Shown: positions 22,601 to 35,349 of the stretch, piece after piece
Layout of the letters: every line of letters begins with the position of its first letter
How positions within the stretch are numbered: position 1 is the stretch's first letter
Assembly: GCF_000002235.5 (NCBI RefSeq)
Contig: NW_022145606.1
Coordinates: 17,996,254 to 18,060,253 of the forward strand
Length of the DNA: 64,000 nucleotides
DNA from: Strongylocentrotus purpuratus
Taxonomy: Eukaryota; Echinodermata; Echinoidea; Camarodonta; Strongylocentrotidae
Direction of reading: 5' to 3'
Notes under the pieces: model-generated
The model's database searches: none
What the model was told of the DNA's origin: nothing
The model's input: only the letters and a program-made list of their open reading frames with translations
Position numbers and translations under genes: made by a program

Positions 22601-25402
22601 TCTACTCTCATTATATCCGACCACCATGCCTATTTTAATTGGTAGCCAGCCATCGTTGCACTGATCATGCCTGACGGATTATTGCGTGTGGTATAGCGGT
22701 TGTATGTGTACAATGCGATCCTTACACTTATCAAATTGGCAATTTTTACACATTGGATGGGCTACCTTCATCTCCGATTAGGTGTGTGAAGAAAAGCTTC
22801 ACCCGGCGCAGAGTGCGACAGTGCAATTAGACTCGTTCGCGAACTATCAATACATTATTGACTATATAAACTTGTTATTTGTTTTATGAAACGGATTTTT
22901 ACTTCTATCGCAGATTGAATTCTTAATTAGATGTGTTATAAATAACAATTTTTTTAATATTAATTCGATTCTGAGTTCAATGCTGCGGATATATTCGAGT
23001 CTCTTAAGACATCTGGTGCATTTGAGTCTTGAACAAGACTATTCAGACGCTACCCCTTGGTAGCTGTTCTTAAAGAAAATATCCGCAATTGTCAACGACT
23101 GCTTTGTGTCGATCACGTTGTCATTTAAGTTGTAGGCAGTTTTGTTTGTTAAAGTTCTGTTTCAAAGGGAAACAATTATCTTCATAAGCCAATTAAGTCG
23201 AATTCAGAAGAATGTTAGATGGTGCAGAGGTACAGCTCAATTAGACTATACAGTGAAACTAAGGTCAGTATAACGATAATGATAATAATAGTAATAATAA
23301 TGATAATAATAACAACAATAAAAACTTAAAATAATGATAATAAACCATATGTTTGAGGTTTGGAGCTTTTATTTCACTTCAATTCAGTTCGCACCATTTG
23401 ACAGTTTTGGTTAAATTATGCTCTCGCCAGATCAGACATATTGAATATATATTTTTCAAATTAAAACTTTGTAGTCTATGTATTTAAAAACAAAATTGAA
23501 TAGCGGAACTACAATGCATCGCCCCAGAATTAATACTGCTTGAACACTCATGCTGAGGATCAATTTACAAGAAACATAATAGCATATATACCTCAAAGTT
23601 AATTGTGCTGAAAATAAAGTTTATTGAGGGGGTGCATTAAAAGAAAACATATGGAGATAATGAATAATAACATATGCAAGGTAAACCAAAAAAGCCCAAA
23701 TCTATACCATAATGAATACCAAGGTTTCATTGTTCTAAAACGACTGCAGGATTAAATAAAGTCCTATTATGCGAATGATTTATTTAACATGAAATGGGTA
23801 TACATAAACATTGTTAATATCGTGATATCCAATAATCATACAACTTAAATAGTTTCATATTATACACACTAAGCAGTGGCAAACTTCCTACACACACAAC
23901 AGCTCTTACATCTATTTGTCACATATTGCAGCTATAATCTTCTATAGATTTCTTGTGTTAGAATATTCACCACATAATGTGTATAATTTTGTTAGTTTTA
24001 CACTAAGTATTATGGAAAGACATAAGAACGTATTAGGTTCAACTTTGCATATGAACTGCATAATAAATAAATGGCAGGAAAAAAAAAATCTGAATTCGTC
24101 TAATTGCTACGCAAATTCTACCTTTAATTAAACGGAATTAAACGGCGTGATACACTCTTTCCTGCATGTAAAATACACGACGTGTAAATCGATTTCCACA
24201 CAATCTGTCACGAATGGGATCCATCCTGAATGGCAAAATGTGTATGTACGAAGGTTTATAGTTTAAGATGGTGTTATTGTCCTGTTTAGGTAGTTTGTTC
24301 AACTTTTTGTCTTGCGCTTTAAATTGATGATTCAAACTTTGTAGAGTGATAGTTCATGCCATTACATATTTTTAGAATCAATTTTTGAAACACGGTTACA
24401 TTAAAAACATATTTTAAAAATTAATTAACCTAATCTATTTTGAAGAGCGCCCTCGCTTTTATCCTCGTATCGACGTACCTAATAATATTGCACTTTACTT
24501 TTATGTCAGCTTTTTTTCTGGTCAATATAGAGGTTTCTTGCAGCTAGATTCCTTTCGTGTGCATTCAACCTTCTTTCAAATTGGTCTTACAACTGCTTGG
24601 ATTCAAATGTTTGTCCCTAAACGGAAAATGTGCTTAAATAGCGCATTGTTCTTAATATGTTTGCCATGTTTTGTCAATGGAGGCTTCTTGTAGCCACTGC
24701 CCCCCTTTTAAATATAAGACGGATTATCTACAAACTATATTAAAACCGTGTAACAATTTAGGAAATTTATCAAGGAGAATTACAAAAAATGATTATAGAT
24801 TATTGCAAATAAAATGTAGCCATGCCCATACATTCAGTAGAATCGCCTTAGTAAGATATATTGAATGTCTTAAATCATAGATGTAATTTTAATATTAACG
24901 GGGCATTGCAGGAAAATGTGAAAAATAGTATTTGACAAAATATTGTGCATCAGTATATAAAACGTACATTGTATGAGTGATGAGGGGAGGGGCAGCATTG
25001 TAATGAAAAGCTTGACAATTTTGGCCCTGGAATATAGTTTTTGATTTTGTTGTTACATAAGAGGGTTTTCATGACATGCAGTGAAATCACAGGGTTATAT
25101 CAATGCCCTTCTAGTTCCCAATTTGCGACATAGAGTAGAGAACACCGATGTGTTTTGAACAGCTATCATGTTTCTGTGGAGATCCAGAATATAATCTAGC
25201 TCTGAGCAGATGTTTAACTTTTCTCGGAATCTCACAGCCCTTAGTCCAAATATTTTTACTTTACTTTAGCGGCGTCCTACCGGTTTCTCGTAATATGATG
25301 GACCAGGACTTCCCTCTCCAAATCTCAACAACCCATTTCACATCAAGTCTCTTAATCACACCAAGGCACAGCTGGCAGCCATTATACATAAAGTATGTGG
25401 CG
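22601..25402. other. Long gene-free AT-rich stretch
   Basis: No exon with matching splice signals, RNA gene or bounded transposon was recognised in 2.8 kb. It contains an (ATA)/(ATG) run near 23275-23335. Several open frames of 60-70 codons show no family features. It may hold undetected introns or regulatory DNA. Confidence 0.35.
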
Positions 25403-25410
25403 TCTACACT

Positions 25411-25961
25411 CAGGGGCGGATCCAGCTGGCGAAAAGAGTTGGGGGGGGGGGGGGGGGCAAATCTTGAGAAAACAATTTAGCGCCGACTAAGCCGGCCGGT
25501 GAAAAATGAAAAAACGGGGGGGGGGGGGGGGGGGCGCTGGGTGTAGAAGCACATTTTTTTTGGGGGGGGGTACAGTTTTAGAGGAAAAATTTAGCGCCGA
25601 CTCAGCCGGCTGTTAATAAGCGGCGGGGGGGGGGGGGGGGGGGGGGGAGGGGGGGGGGGGTAAGAGCACATATATATATTTTTTTAATATATTTTTTTGG
25701 GGCCCAATTCGTGAGAAAATATTTAGCAGCGATTCATCCAGTCGGTGAATACGCAGGGGGGGGGGGGGGGGGGGGTGTAATATTTTGTTTTGGTGTGGGC
25801 GCAATTTTTTTTTTTTTTTTTGGGGGGGCGCCGCTTTTGTTTTTGTTAAAAAAAGGGTTAAATTTACGTTATTATCCTATTTTTTTAAACATTTTTTTAG
25901 ACTAGGGGGTGGGGGGGGGGGGGAGCCGGGCCCGAAAAATCGCCACGTGGATCCGCGTCTG
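25411..25961 (+). mobile_element. 551-bp hAT element, perfect 8-bp duplication
   Basis: Termini CAGGGGCGGATCCA and TGGATCCGCGTCTG. Both flanks are TCTACACT (25403-25410 and 25962-25969). The interior consists of about four diverged units of roughly 110 bp, each with GAGAAAA(CA)ATTTAGCGCCGA, CTCAGCCGGC-like sequence, GGTGAA and a long poly-G tract. The perfect duplication suggests a fairly recent insertion. There is no coding capacity. Confidence 0.95.
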
Positions 25962-25969
25962 TCTACACT

Positions 25970-26449
25970 GACTTAATGGCACAAACGAACAATTCAAAGA
26001 CATGAAATTGCAAAAGAATAAATCTCATCCAGTTTGAAGTACATCTAGTACAATACTGATAAAATCGTTTATTAAAGATATAATTCTTCTGTCAATATTG
26101 TTAGAAGAAACACATTCTTGGTAATAATATAACGTCGGGTATTTAGGGTAGCTGAACAACAACAAATGTAAAAACACATAGATGTTTATACAGGCAAAAA
26201 AAGTACAAATTGCATTCAGAGAAAGGATCCATCACCAAAGAAAAAAACGAATTATAATAGGACCTACAAATGTACTCGTTATTACACATCACATGATTGC
26301 AATTAATATAAAGATGTCAATACAAGTTGATACTATGAAAGAGATAAAAGACTAATGCACATGCCTCTCAAAAAAGACATACAAAAGACATAACCTCGCA
26401 GTCATCAGAGCGAAACTGGAGAACATAGAGCCAAAATAACTATACTACT
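25970..26449. other. Gene-free stretch
   Basis: AT-rich spacer between two transposons. Nothing recognised. Confidence 0.35.
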
Positions 26450-26453
26450 TTAA

Positions 26454-27187
26454 CCCTAATAAGGCCGGGCTATTTGAGGTCTTAGTACGGCCGGGGGGGG
26501 GGGGGCATTATGGCCCCCCCCCCCTTAAGATCTCGGCCGCGAAAATTTGCACGCCTGTCAAGTGAAGTATATAGAATAATATGATAATTTCAATTTTTTT
26601 TGAAAAATGCACTCATTTGCATATTTATGGTAATTTATGCAAATAAAGTCATACAAATCACATTTTTACCCATAAATCATATATTATTCATATCAAGGCA
26701 TTCTTTTTCACTGCATATATTCATTAGACCATTCTGAATAATAATACGACAAAAAAATTCGGAAGAGCCAGCTTATTCCTTATGTTATCCCTTGTTTTGA
26801 TAATTTCTTATGTATTTCATTGTTTTTGTTGTTCTATTTCATTTCTTACTACAATTCAACTATTTTGACTTCCAAAACAACCACCTTAACTTTAAACAAG
26901 ACCCAATAACCCATGTCTGATCTGTTTTTAGGAAAAATGACTTTTCCATTTGTTTTGTACACAAATCACGAAAATGAGCGATTTTCGGGCTGACATGCAA
27001 AGACAAAAGGTCACGTGACCTTGTAACCGTAGGTCCGATTTTCAAAAAAATTATTTTAAAAGTTGCGCAAGACTTGAAGAAAAAAGTCAGCGAGCGGCGG
27101 GGCGCCATCCATATGCGTTCACGAGCAATTGGAAAAATCGTGGAGGGGGGGGGGGGGGCATAATGCCCCCCCCCGGCCTTATTTCGG
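26454..27187 (+). mobile_element. piggyBac-like non-autonomous element
   Basis: Flanked by TTAA on both sides (26450-26453 and 27188-27191). Termini CCCTAATAAGGCCGGG and CCCGGCCTTATTTCGG are inverted repeats with two mismatches. Poly-G and poly-C tracts lie just inside each end (GGGGGGCATTATGGCCCC on the left, GGGGGGCATAATGCCCCCCC on the right). A TTAA target with CCC-starting termini is the piggyBac pattern. Kolobok also uses TTAA but has different ends. The 118-codon minus-strand frame over the right end is not transposase. Confidence 0.8.
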
Positions 27188-27191
27188 TTAA

Positions 27192-28414
27192 GATCCTTTC
27201 CTATCCAATCCAACAAGTCTGAAAATTTGAGACAAAAGGCATCATTATGTAATTGCTGAACTAACCCAATAACACATTCCTCTATCGATTGATTTGCTTG
27301 AGAGGAATACCTATAGGGGGGAGGGTATCTGAAATGATATGTGACATTCCATCAAGGAGTGAAAAGAAAAGTAAAGGAATGCAACATGACCCCTCCCACA
27401 TATGCTCCAACTTGAGATTCCAGTTATCTGTCTAAACAATTAATTCAATTAATAAGAGCAGCAGCCCCCCCCATGACATCAGTGCCCTCTCAGTAACTCA
27501 ACCCATGCTAAACTATTAACACTACCGATTAATTATCAAAAACCAAGATCATGACAAGATATCAGTTGAAAAGTCTTAAACTGCCTATAACAGGAATATC
27601 AATTATTTAAGTTAAACTTACACTGTACATGCACTATGTATTTTCTGAGAAGACTGTGGGTACTTGTTTAACCTTTTCCCTCATAAAAGATAGAGAGATT
27701 ATATAAAACTTGCACACCAGAGAATTCGAAAATTTACCAGCAATTACTCTTAGCTTAATTACCTAATGTGATGGGTGTATTTTTGCTACCAAAGAATACA
27801 TGCCAAAATAAAATCAATATGATTTTAAAGAATTATATACATTTGAATGTGGGCAATTCAACTAAAATTGACCATGAGCCGAACTCATGAAAATTGGCAA
27901 TGACTTCAAAAATATATATTTCCTATAATGACAAATTTAGTACCAAACACAGGAAAAAAGGTATACAAATAGGAAAAAAATCACCCCGTTCTTTTCTTTG
28001 AGTAGAATAATAATATTGAAAATTGTTTACGCATGACTTTTCATTGGGTTAACATCTAGCAAGAACTTTAGTACCCCAAAAATGCTCCAAATAGAAATTG
28101 TATAGCAATTGTAAATAGTATAACCTTATATTCAAACAATTATGTTCAGAGTAGCTTTTGTTGATACCTAAATAAGACTTAATACTTATTGAGCTCTAAA
28201 ACTCATACCGTTTTGAATTAAACCGACAATGGGTAATGAAAGAAATGAAATCCCATCGCAAACACAAATAAAAGCAGTCACAAAAAGTCAACACCACCCT
28301 CTCAGAAAATACATGCCTATAATTGTGATTTTAAAATTCTGTAATAACCGATACATTGGTTAATTGGTGTGAAAAACCTAATTACAAACTAAACATAATG
28401 AATAAAAAGATTGA
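27192..28414. other. Gene-free stretch
   Basis: AT-rich sequence with no recognisable exon, RNA gene or bounded mobile element. Confidence 0.35.
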
Positions 28415-28418
28415 TTAA

Positions 28419-28791
28419 AGGTAGAGACCAGTAATGGTCATGCGATTGCATTGTGAAAGAAACGTTGTGGAATCGATCAGAAAAGGTTGATCATCTAGCA
28501 TCTAGCATCTGCAAAGTTCTGGAATCATCAAAATGATAAGAAATTTGGCCCATTCTTCGTAAAGTTACAAGCACTATACACAGAAAGATGTATATGGGAC
28601 CACCCTATATCTCTCACACGACCACGAGAGAAACAAATTTACCAAATATATGAATTAGTAGGCAGTTTCCCGGCAAATTTTTTATCATCATGTACATGTA
28701 TTAGTCAAAACATATTCTTTCACATGATTGGTAATGAGAGTTTCCATTTCATTTTTTGAAATTGGGGCATGTCCAATACTGGTCTTTACCT
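28419..28791 (-). mobile_element. 373-bp TTAA MITE
   Basis: TTAA on both sides (28415-28418, 28792-28795). Termini AGGTAGAGACCAGTAATGG and CCAATACTGGTCTTTACCT. It is the reverse complement of the copy at 47313-47693 and shares GGAATCGATCAGAAAAGGTT and CAAAACATATTCTTTCACATG. The AG start and TTAA target fit Kolobok-type better than piggyBac. There is no coding capacity. Confidence 0.88.
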
Positions 28792-29039
28792 TTAAAAAGA
28801 TACTTCATTCTGAGATGACTCTTTTGTAATTAATCAAAATTGTAATAATAATCATAATGCATGTAAGTACTTTAATTGCTGATTTAGAGAGAAGGAGAAA
28901 AAGTATGAGAGTATGAGAGGGGAGGATAAAAGAATGAAGAATGGAAAAGAGAAGAATGAAAAACAATAATATGGTAAGCAAAAATAAATAAATACAAACA
29001 TGACACAGATAATTAAAATCACAGTTAGTTGTTAAAGAG

Positions 29040-29660
29040 TCGTACGATAAAGGGAATAATTGAAGTGCGGTGTCTCTCAGTTCTACAATAGGGTATAGTT
29101 ATGTGTAGAGAGTTTCAGAGTTCATGGCAAGAGGTTTGGCGACGAGTTGGCGGTAGAACATAATTCGATCTCGTGATGACTTAAACAGTTTGAGAGAAAA
29201 GGATTCAAGAAGGGCAAGACGGCAAGAAGTTAGACTCTGGAGAGAAACGAGTGGTTTCATACAACTGTTCTTATCCAAGTATAATACAGCAGACACGTTT
29301 CTGCACTTTCTTCAGACTGCAAGATAACTGTTCGGGAAATTGATGTGGACCAAACTGGAGAAGCGTATTCTAGCGAAGATCGGATATGTCGAGAAGATGT
29401 CTGCTAGATCTTCACATGATACTCTGAGATGTCGTAAATGTATAGTTGCTTGCCGGCACTTGATATCATATCAAACACTTGGAAATTCCATTTGAGATCT
29501 GACTGTAATATAACTCCCAGAATTGTCGGAGTGGTGCAGTTTTGGATGGCCTTGTGGTCTAGGTGCAGCATTTGAAGGGCTGGTTGGATACACTTGAGGA
29601 AAACTTACTTGGATTCGGTTTTGAACTGCTCACGTGAGTAAAATTCCTTGTCCATTACTA
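29040..29660 (-). mobile_element. LINE 3' fragment (CR1/Jockey-group ORF2)
   Basis: Minus-strand translations in pieces show the post-RT part of a LINE ORF2: TPTILGVILQSDLKWNFQV, SSLEYASPVWSTSISRT, SLKKVQKRVCCIILG and FYRQLVAKPLAMNSETLYT. The motifs LGVxLQSDLKW, LEYASPVW and KxVQKRxCxIILG are diagnostic. The frame changes several times and stops occur, so the copy is dead and 5' truncated. Confidence 0.75.
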
Positions 29661-30869
29661 GCTAGTACTTCTGTACTTGTCATGTCTAGTATAGTTACAC
29701 AGAGTCCAGTTTCTCTCCAACTATTCAGTTACATACTGTGCAATGCAGTGAATGCTCCTGATGGTAAAATGTATCTAAATCACTGACTATTCTTGCCCCT
29801 TTTAATTCTCCCGCAAGATGTCTGAAATGACCATGGTTATTTCAGAATCGCATGTCTTTTCAACTGGAGTTCACCATTCTTTGGGATGTGCTGTTTTGTT
29901 TTGGGGAAACCAGGTGAATATTGCTCCACTGATAACTTTGGTCGAGCCATTTGATGCAGTGTTGAAGTTGTTCCTTTGCTAGTAGCTCTATCAAATAAAA
30001 GAAACAAAAGAGAAAAGAAAAAATTCATTAAATTTTGATAAAAAGTAAAGGAATAATGTAATAATGGATGCTGAGCTTGAGCAAAGCTGCAAAGGAGATA
30101 AAAAAGGGACACCAATCAGACTACTGTAAGATAACTTTTCATTTCAACACTTCGACACACATTTCCTAACGTGCTTGAGGCTCTATTTTGTTTCCTTTGC
30201 AGGACTTTATCTGTTTCAAAGTATTGCAGACTGCTAGCCTCAACTTATCTTCACATTACTGATTTTTTAAAATAAATAGTGTATAATATAGGCTTAAACA
30301 CTATCATTTTAATCTTGAATAAATACCCTTTTTACTTTGTACAGATTAATGTGGCACATTTAAACATTAATATGAATATCATAAGTAGGTGTTTCTTCTA
30401 AATGATCCAACAGATGCAATATTAATTGGTAAAGATCGAAAATTACATATCTTGAAAACAGTCCAACATGAAGAAAACTGCACGTTCTCGCAAAACAGTT
30501 TATGTTATGCCTCAACAATAACGTTTGCTGTAAAAAGTGTGTGACTCTTTCAACACTCTATGCTAGTGGGAGGTGGGTCCGCCAAAACATATATCTTGAG
30601 ATCAAAGTATCATTAGATTAAATTTTCATTCCTGGATTTTGTACAGTTTTGGGTTTCAGAGATTAAAAAATAAAAAATAAAATCCCTCCATTGTGTAAAT
30701 TCTATAACGTTATCTGTATTAAACAATGTGAGAGTTTTTTCTATTGGCATGAAGAGAAATCCTTATGTGACCTTTGACCTACTTACCCCAAAATATAATC
30801 AGATTGTCTTCCTAAAGTGATACATACTATTAGCAGGTTTGAAGTTCATACCTCAAATGATTACTAAGA
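29661..30869. other. Gene-free stretch
   Basis: AT-rich sequence. A 92-codon minus-strand frame at 29837-30115 shows no family features. Nothing else recognised. Confidence 0.35.
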
Positions 30870-32110
30870 TTAGGCTTAAAACGCATTCATTAAAAAAAGA
30901 AGTGGCAACAACCAAAGGAAATTGGAAATGCCCTTTAGGCTCCCTGCACCAAAAGCAGGCATGGTGTTAGGACTTGTATGTGACAGAAGTAATTGTGAGG
31001 CAAAATAAGCTGTGAAGGTGGAAGGATAGCGAGGATATCGTACATGTTCAAGAATGTCAAATGCAATCAAATCTATAAACGAAACTTAAAACAGAATTGG
31101 GTGTACAGAATCATGCTACTTGTATGACATCAAAGTATGACCCCCCCCCCCCCCATGCCCCATGCTAAAACAAAATTCACTCAAATGTGAAGATGCAAGG
31201 AAATTTATAAAATTGACTTAATCTCTGGGAAAATCACAAATGATGGGAACACTGGATGTAGAATTAGGTGTATAGGTTCATGCTACTTGTATAGCATCAA
31301 CGTATGAACCCCGCCCATGATGATTATACGACTGAGAGTACGTCAACCATGATCACTGCTGTCAGTGAGACAGCCCCACATTCCCATTACTGCTTTAATG
31401 TACTTACCACAATATGTAATTTCTTTCATAGCAGGTAATTATCAGGCAAGTGGTTGTGTCTAAGGGTTGTATAACAGCTTCAATTGAGGCGAAGTGTCCC
31501 CAGTGCTGTCATCTGCACCAGAATCAGGCACGGCGTTTAATAGGACTTGTGACAGAGGTAATTGTGAGGCAAAAGAAGCTGCGAAGGTGGATGGATAGCG
31601 AGGATCTCCTACATCTTCAAGCATGTTAGGTTTTCTGTTTGTATTAAAAAGATGCAATATGAAAATAAAATTAAAATATTGCTAAAACGGCATTCGATCA
31701 CTCCAATTTGAAGATGCAAGCGAATTTATAAAATTGACTTAAATAATGTTTGGAAAAATCACAAATGATAGGAACCACTGGATGCAAAATTGGGTGTATA
31801 GGATCACCCTACTTGTATGGTGCAAAGTTGAATAACAGCTTCAATTGAGGGTTGGGGGGGGGGGGGGGGGGGCTAAGTTTTCAGAGGGGGGGGGGGGGGG
31901 GGGGGGGTAAAATGTCCTTTTGCGGTAATTGTCAGGGGTGATTATCTGGGGGGGGGGGGGGTAATAGTCTATAGAACCCTATAACAACATTCACTCCAAT
32001 GTGAAGATGCAAGCAAATTTATAACACCACTGGGGAAATAGCAAATGATGGGAACTACGTACTACACCAATGCAGAATTAGGTGCATAGGATCATTACCC
32101 CCCCCCTCCC
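30870..32110. repeat. Local segmental duplication, three to four units
   Basis: The block CACTCAAATGTGAAGATGCA / GCAAATTTATAAAATTGAC / AAAATCACAAATGATGGGAA / GTAGAATTAGGTGTATAGG occurs near 31176-31280, 31694-31806 and 31985-32092. A second block occurs at 30905-31065 and 31505-31630. Its minus strand reads HVRYPRYPSTFTAYFASQL in one copy and DVGDPRYPSTFAASFASQL in the other. Splice-like sites are absent or weak, and most differences change the amino acid, so this may be duplicated non-coding DNA rather than duplicated exons. Poly-G tracts separate the copies. Confidence 0.6.
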
Positions 32111-32740
32111 ACTATAAATAGCTTTCCCTGAATTGTTCAAGTCAGTGCTTATTGTGTACTACTGTATACGCCCTTTGCTTGTTCGTATTGTTAGATTACA
32201 ACAGTAATTACCAAAACAATAACATTTTTTTTCTTCAAAAATAAAGTTGGGCCAGTGTATGATCCTAAGAAACAATTTTACCCAAAAAAAAATTACATTG
32301 ATAACTCATTTCAATGAAAAATATGAAATCTGATTGATTAAAATATAATGAAATTATAACATAAAGAACAATTAATATATTCCATCTAAAACATATTCAG
32401 TAAGAAATCTTGGTAATTATGTGTTGATGGCCAAGAACATGCTGCCTGCTCCAAAATGCATCATCATTCCATTTTGCCATTTAATAGTCCCAAATAGAAA
32501 AATAGATGTTTGCACGGTATTTTTGTTCAAATCATATGTGATGTGTATTTTTAACAATGAGTTATTTGTATTATTCTCTATCTTTATGAAAAAGAAAAAA
32601 AATTATAATTGCAAATTACAATGGATTGGATGTGGCCCTTTTACTTGTCCTTGCATGGCCCTAGCTTGACTTCCTGCAGGGTTCTTTGTGCCAAGTTATT
32701 TCTCTAAGAGTGGAATTGATGTGAGGAATATTGCCATTTT

Positions 32741-33219
32741 CAGTAGGGGCACTGGTCTGAGAATGAAGATTGTCCGCATAAACAAAAATATCCTGGTAAA
32801 CGCGGACAAGTCTCGACCTAAAAAAATAAGGATTGTCTGCAATTTTCACGGACGTTTTTTCTTCTTCGGTGTTCTGCAGGTACAGGGTTCCTGATCCGCG
32901 TGCTGGCAATTAATGCGAAAAACAGATTCCGCGCGTAATAAAATACCTCCAGTTCACCGTCTATACTTTCTATGGGTTGTCCGTCTTCCCTAAGATTTAT
33001 TGTTCATTATAACGTGAAAGTCTCTGCGTAAGTGTAAAATGCATTATGGAGCATCATCGCGGAATCCGTTTTTTCGCATCACCAACGCGCGGATCGGGAA
33101 TCCGGATCCTTCACGAAAATGCGGATGATCCTTATTTTTCTGGATGCGAATGGTCTGCATTTATGAGGGTATTGTCGTTTATGCGGACAATGCTTATTCT
33201 CGTACTAGCACCTCTACTG
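32741..33219 (+). mobile_element. 479-bp foldback element
   Basis: Starts CAGTAGGGGCACTGGTCTGA and ends GCACCTCTACTG. The left arm (32741-32940) and right arm (33050-33219) are inverted repeats over nearly their whole length, with ATTGTCCGCATAAAC, AAAAATAAGGAT, GATCCGCG and CAGATTCCGCG in the left arm and their complements in the right. ATTTT flanks both ends (32736-32740 and 33220-33224), a possible 5-bp duplication. The superfamily is uncertain. Confidence 0.8.
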
Positions 33220-33224
33220 ATTTT

Positions 33225-34440
33225 GTGAATAAACCATTTTTTTTTCTTCGTGTAGGCCTATAAAATCTACAGACATAACATGTGCAAGCATTGCGCACAA
33301 TGAACCGTTAGGCTTTACTGTGCAGAGTCCTTGAATGAGTGGTGGAATATTTCACAAGCATGCCAAGAATGTGTAGACAATATACTAGTCATTTTGACTT
33401 TATAATAATTATTTTAAATGAAATACCTACATAGTACATTGGCTATAGCGCCAAACATGCCAAATGAGGAGAGCAGCACAAATAGCCGCAGTTTCATCAA
33501 GATTTGCCCAAAATTTCTTTGAATTTTCTGTTGATCTAGACAGAGTCTATCATAAAGTCTATCGATGCGCAAACGCTAGTGAAACAAAGTGCAATGGAAT
33601 AAAATCAAGGGGCAGTTTCTTCAGTTTTTCAACGCGATTTTGAGCTGTGAGTGTGAATCACGAAATTAAATAAGAGAACTGATTTTTTTAGGTTATTTAA
33701 ACTGCAGTATGATTTTGAAGCATCATAATGATTCATATTCAATATTCAATTGAGCAATAATTTACATTTTCTCCTATTTATAATTTAGTAGGCCTAGATC
33801 TAGATCTAGATCTAGGCTACCGGTATTCGTTTTGTAGACCTAACTGTTAGATCTACATGCATGCCAGTGTGTGGAAAAGTAATTTGTTAGTTTAACTTAG
33901 TAAAATCCAATGAGTTTCATGAGGTTGATACCGGTTAATTAATGGCTAGATATAGGAGTGTGGAGTGGAATTTGGTATGCTCAAGTTGGATGAATTTTGA
34001 TTGTACAACACTTTTTCGTAGAAAAATTGCCGACACACACACACAAATAACGATGGAATCACACACAGAAAAGTTTATATTTGGGACTATTCATGAAATA
34101 CAAAGGCAAATGTTTTTCAAACAATATCAGACTAGGCCTAGTCCTTATCGATTATTCCTCTAGGCTCTAAGATGAATATCTATAGACATATTTAAAACTT
34201 ACGGTATAGGCCTAGGCCTACATTGTAGATATTTTTGGAGTGAAGACAAGGAACCACCAGCAGCATAGGCAAGGCTAAAAAGCTGCGCCGACCAGCTGAA
34301 ACTGTAGCTGATGCTAGCTGCAGGTACGGTATCTAGCTAGGCGCTCTGGCGGGTCTAGCGGCGGCGCCGGCGGTCGACGCCAGTCCTGGGCGTACTGCAG
34401 AGAGCTAGCCCTGCCGGATCGCGTCGAGCTAGCTAGCCTT
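33225..34440. other. Gene-free stretch
   Basis: AT-rich sequence with an (AGATCT)n run near 33797-33815 and TAGGCCTA words common in this genome. GC content rises sharply from 34270 to 34440, with CTAGCTAG and GGCGGCGCCGGCGG. No coding exon recognised. Confidence 0.35.
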
Positions 34441-34444
34441 GCCA

Positions 34445-34683
34445 GTACGTGTCGGACCCATGGGGAGCGTTGGGGTGCATGCCCCCTTTTCCTTCCGAAA
34501 AAACAGGGAAAAGCCCAGAATTTTCAAATAAATGTTCAGTTTACGCATTCAGAAATGCCTCAGAATGTACCATAAAGCATCTTATAGTTCAATTTTTTTT
34601 CCGGGGCCCTTTGGCCCCGGGACACATGCCGATATAACACTTCATGCCCCTCCTTAAAAAAAAAACTCTTGGATCCGCCGCTA
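34445..34683. mobile_element. Possible hAT MITE
   Basis: Ends in CTCTTGGATCCGCCGCTACAG, a typical hAT-type end. The left end CAGTACGTGTCGGACCCATG is a loose inverted match. Inside are CCCCTTTTCC and CCGGGGCCCTTTGGCCCCGG. No target duplication was seen. Confidence 0.4.
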
Positions 34684-35349
34684 CAGCCGGTCGAGCATGC
34701 AGGATATGGCATAGGCTGCCTAATGGTACGCACGCGTATTCCGCACAAGCCTTCCACAGTAAGTTACTGTTACAGAATATAATCCAGAGGCGGTGATCTA
34801 CAGTAGCTGAGTAGCGCGCGCGCGCTGGACGACTAGTTTTACAGTATCTTACTGGGTCATCAGTATAATCCAGGAGACAATATAGTTCCAGTACATTACT
34901 ATTGCAACTATATCACCTGGGTTACAGAATATATATTCTGCTCTGATATATACTGAGCGACTTTGGGTCACCTGCTTAGATACCTTACTGGCTCGATTAT
35001 TGGTATCAGGTGAAAACCGCTCCGATGTACACACTGAGTTTCTTTCGGGAGATTGTGGTAGTGTACCGTGTGCTTCCCCACTAAATACCCAAAGCTTGAG
35101 CATTTGTAAAAGACATGGGACGTGTCAGAACTCAAAATAAATGTGACCCCCCCTTCAGTGAGATGGGTACTTTTTGGCCACCCCTCCCCCCACCCCCAAC
35201 ACAAAATATCATACACAGGACCAAACTACATATCATACACAAGACCAAACTACTTGAGCAACATTGATTCGAATCTCAAACAGCTTAAAAACTGTGGAAG
35301 CTTTATCATTAAATAGTTACGTGTAGCCCACTACTATTCTTTTTTTCCC

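Noticed and set aside
26860-27216. 118-codon minus-strand frame over the piggyBac-like right end
   Set aside because: It includes the poly-G tract and the inverted terminus and lacks piggyBac transposase motifs.
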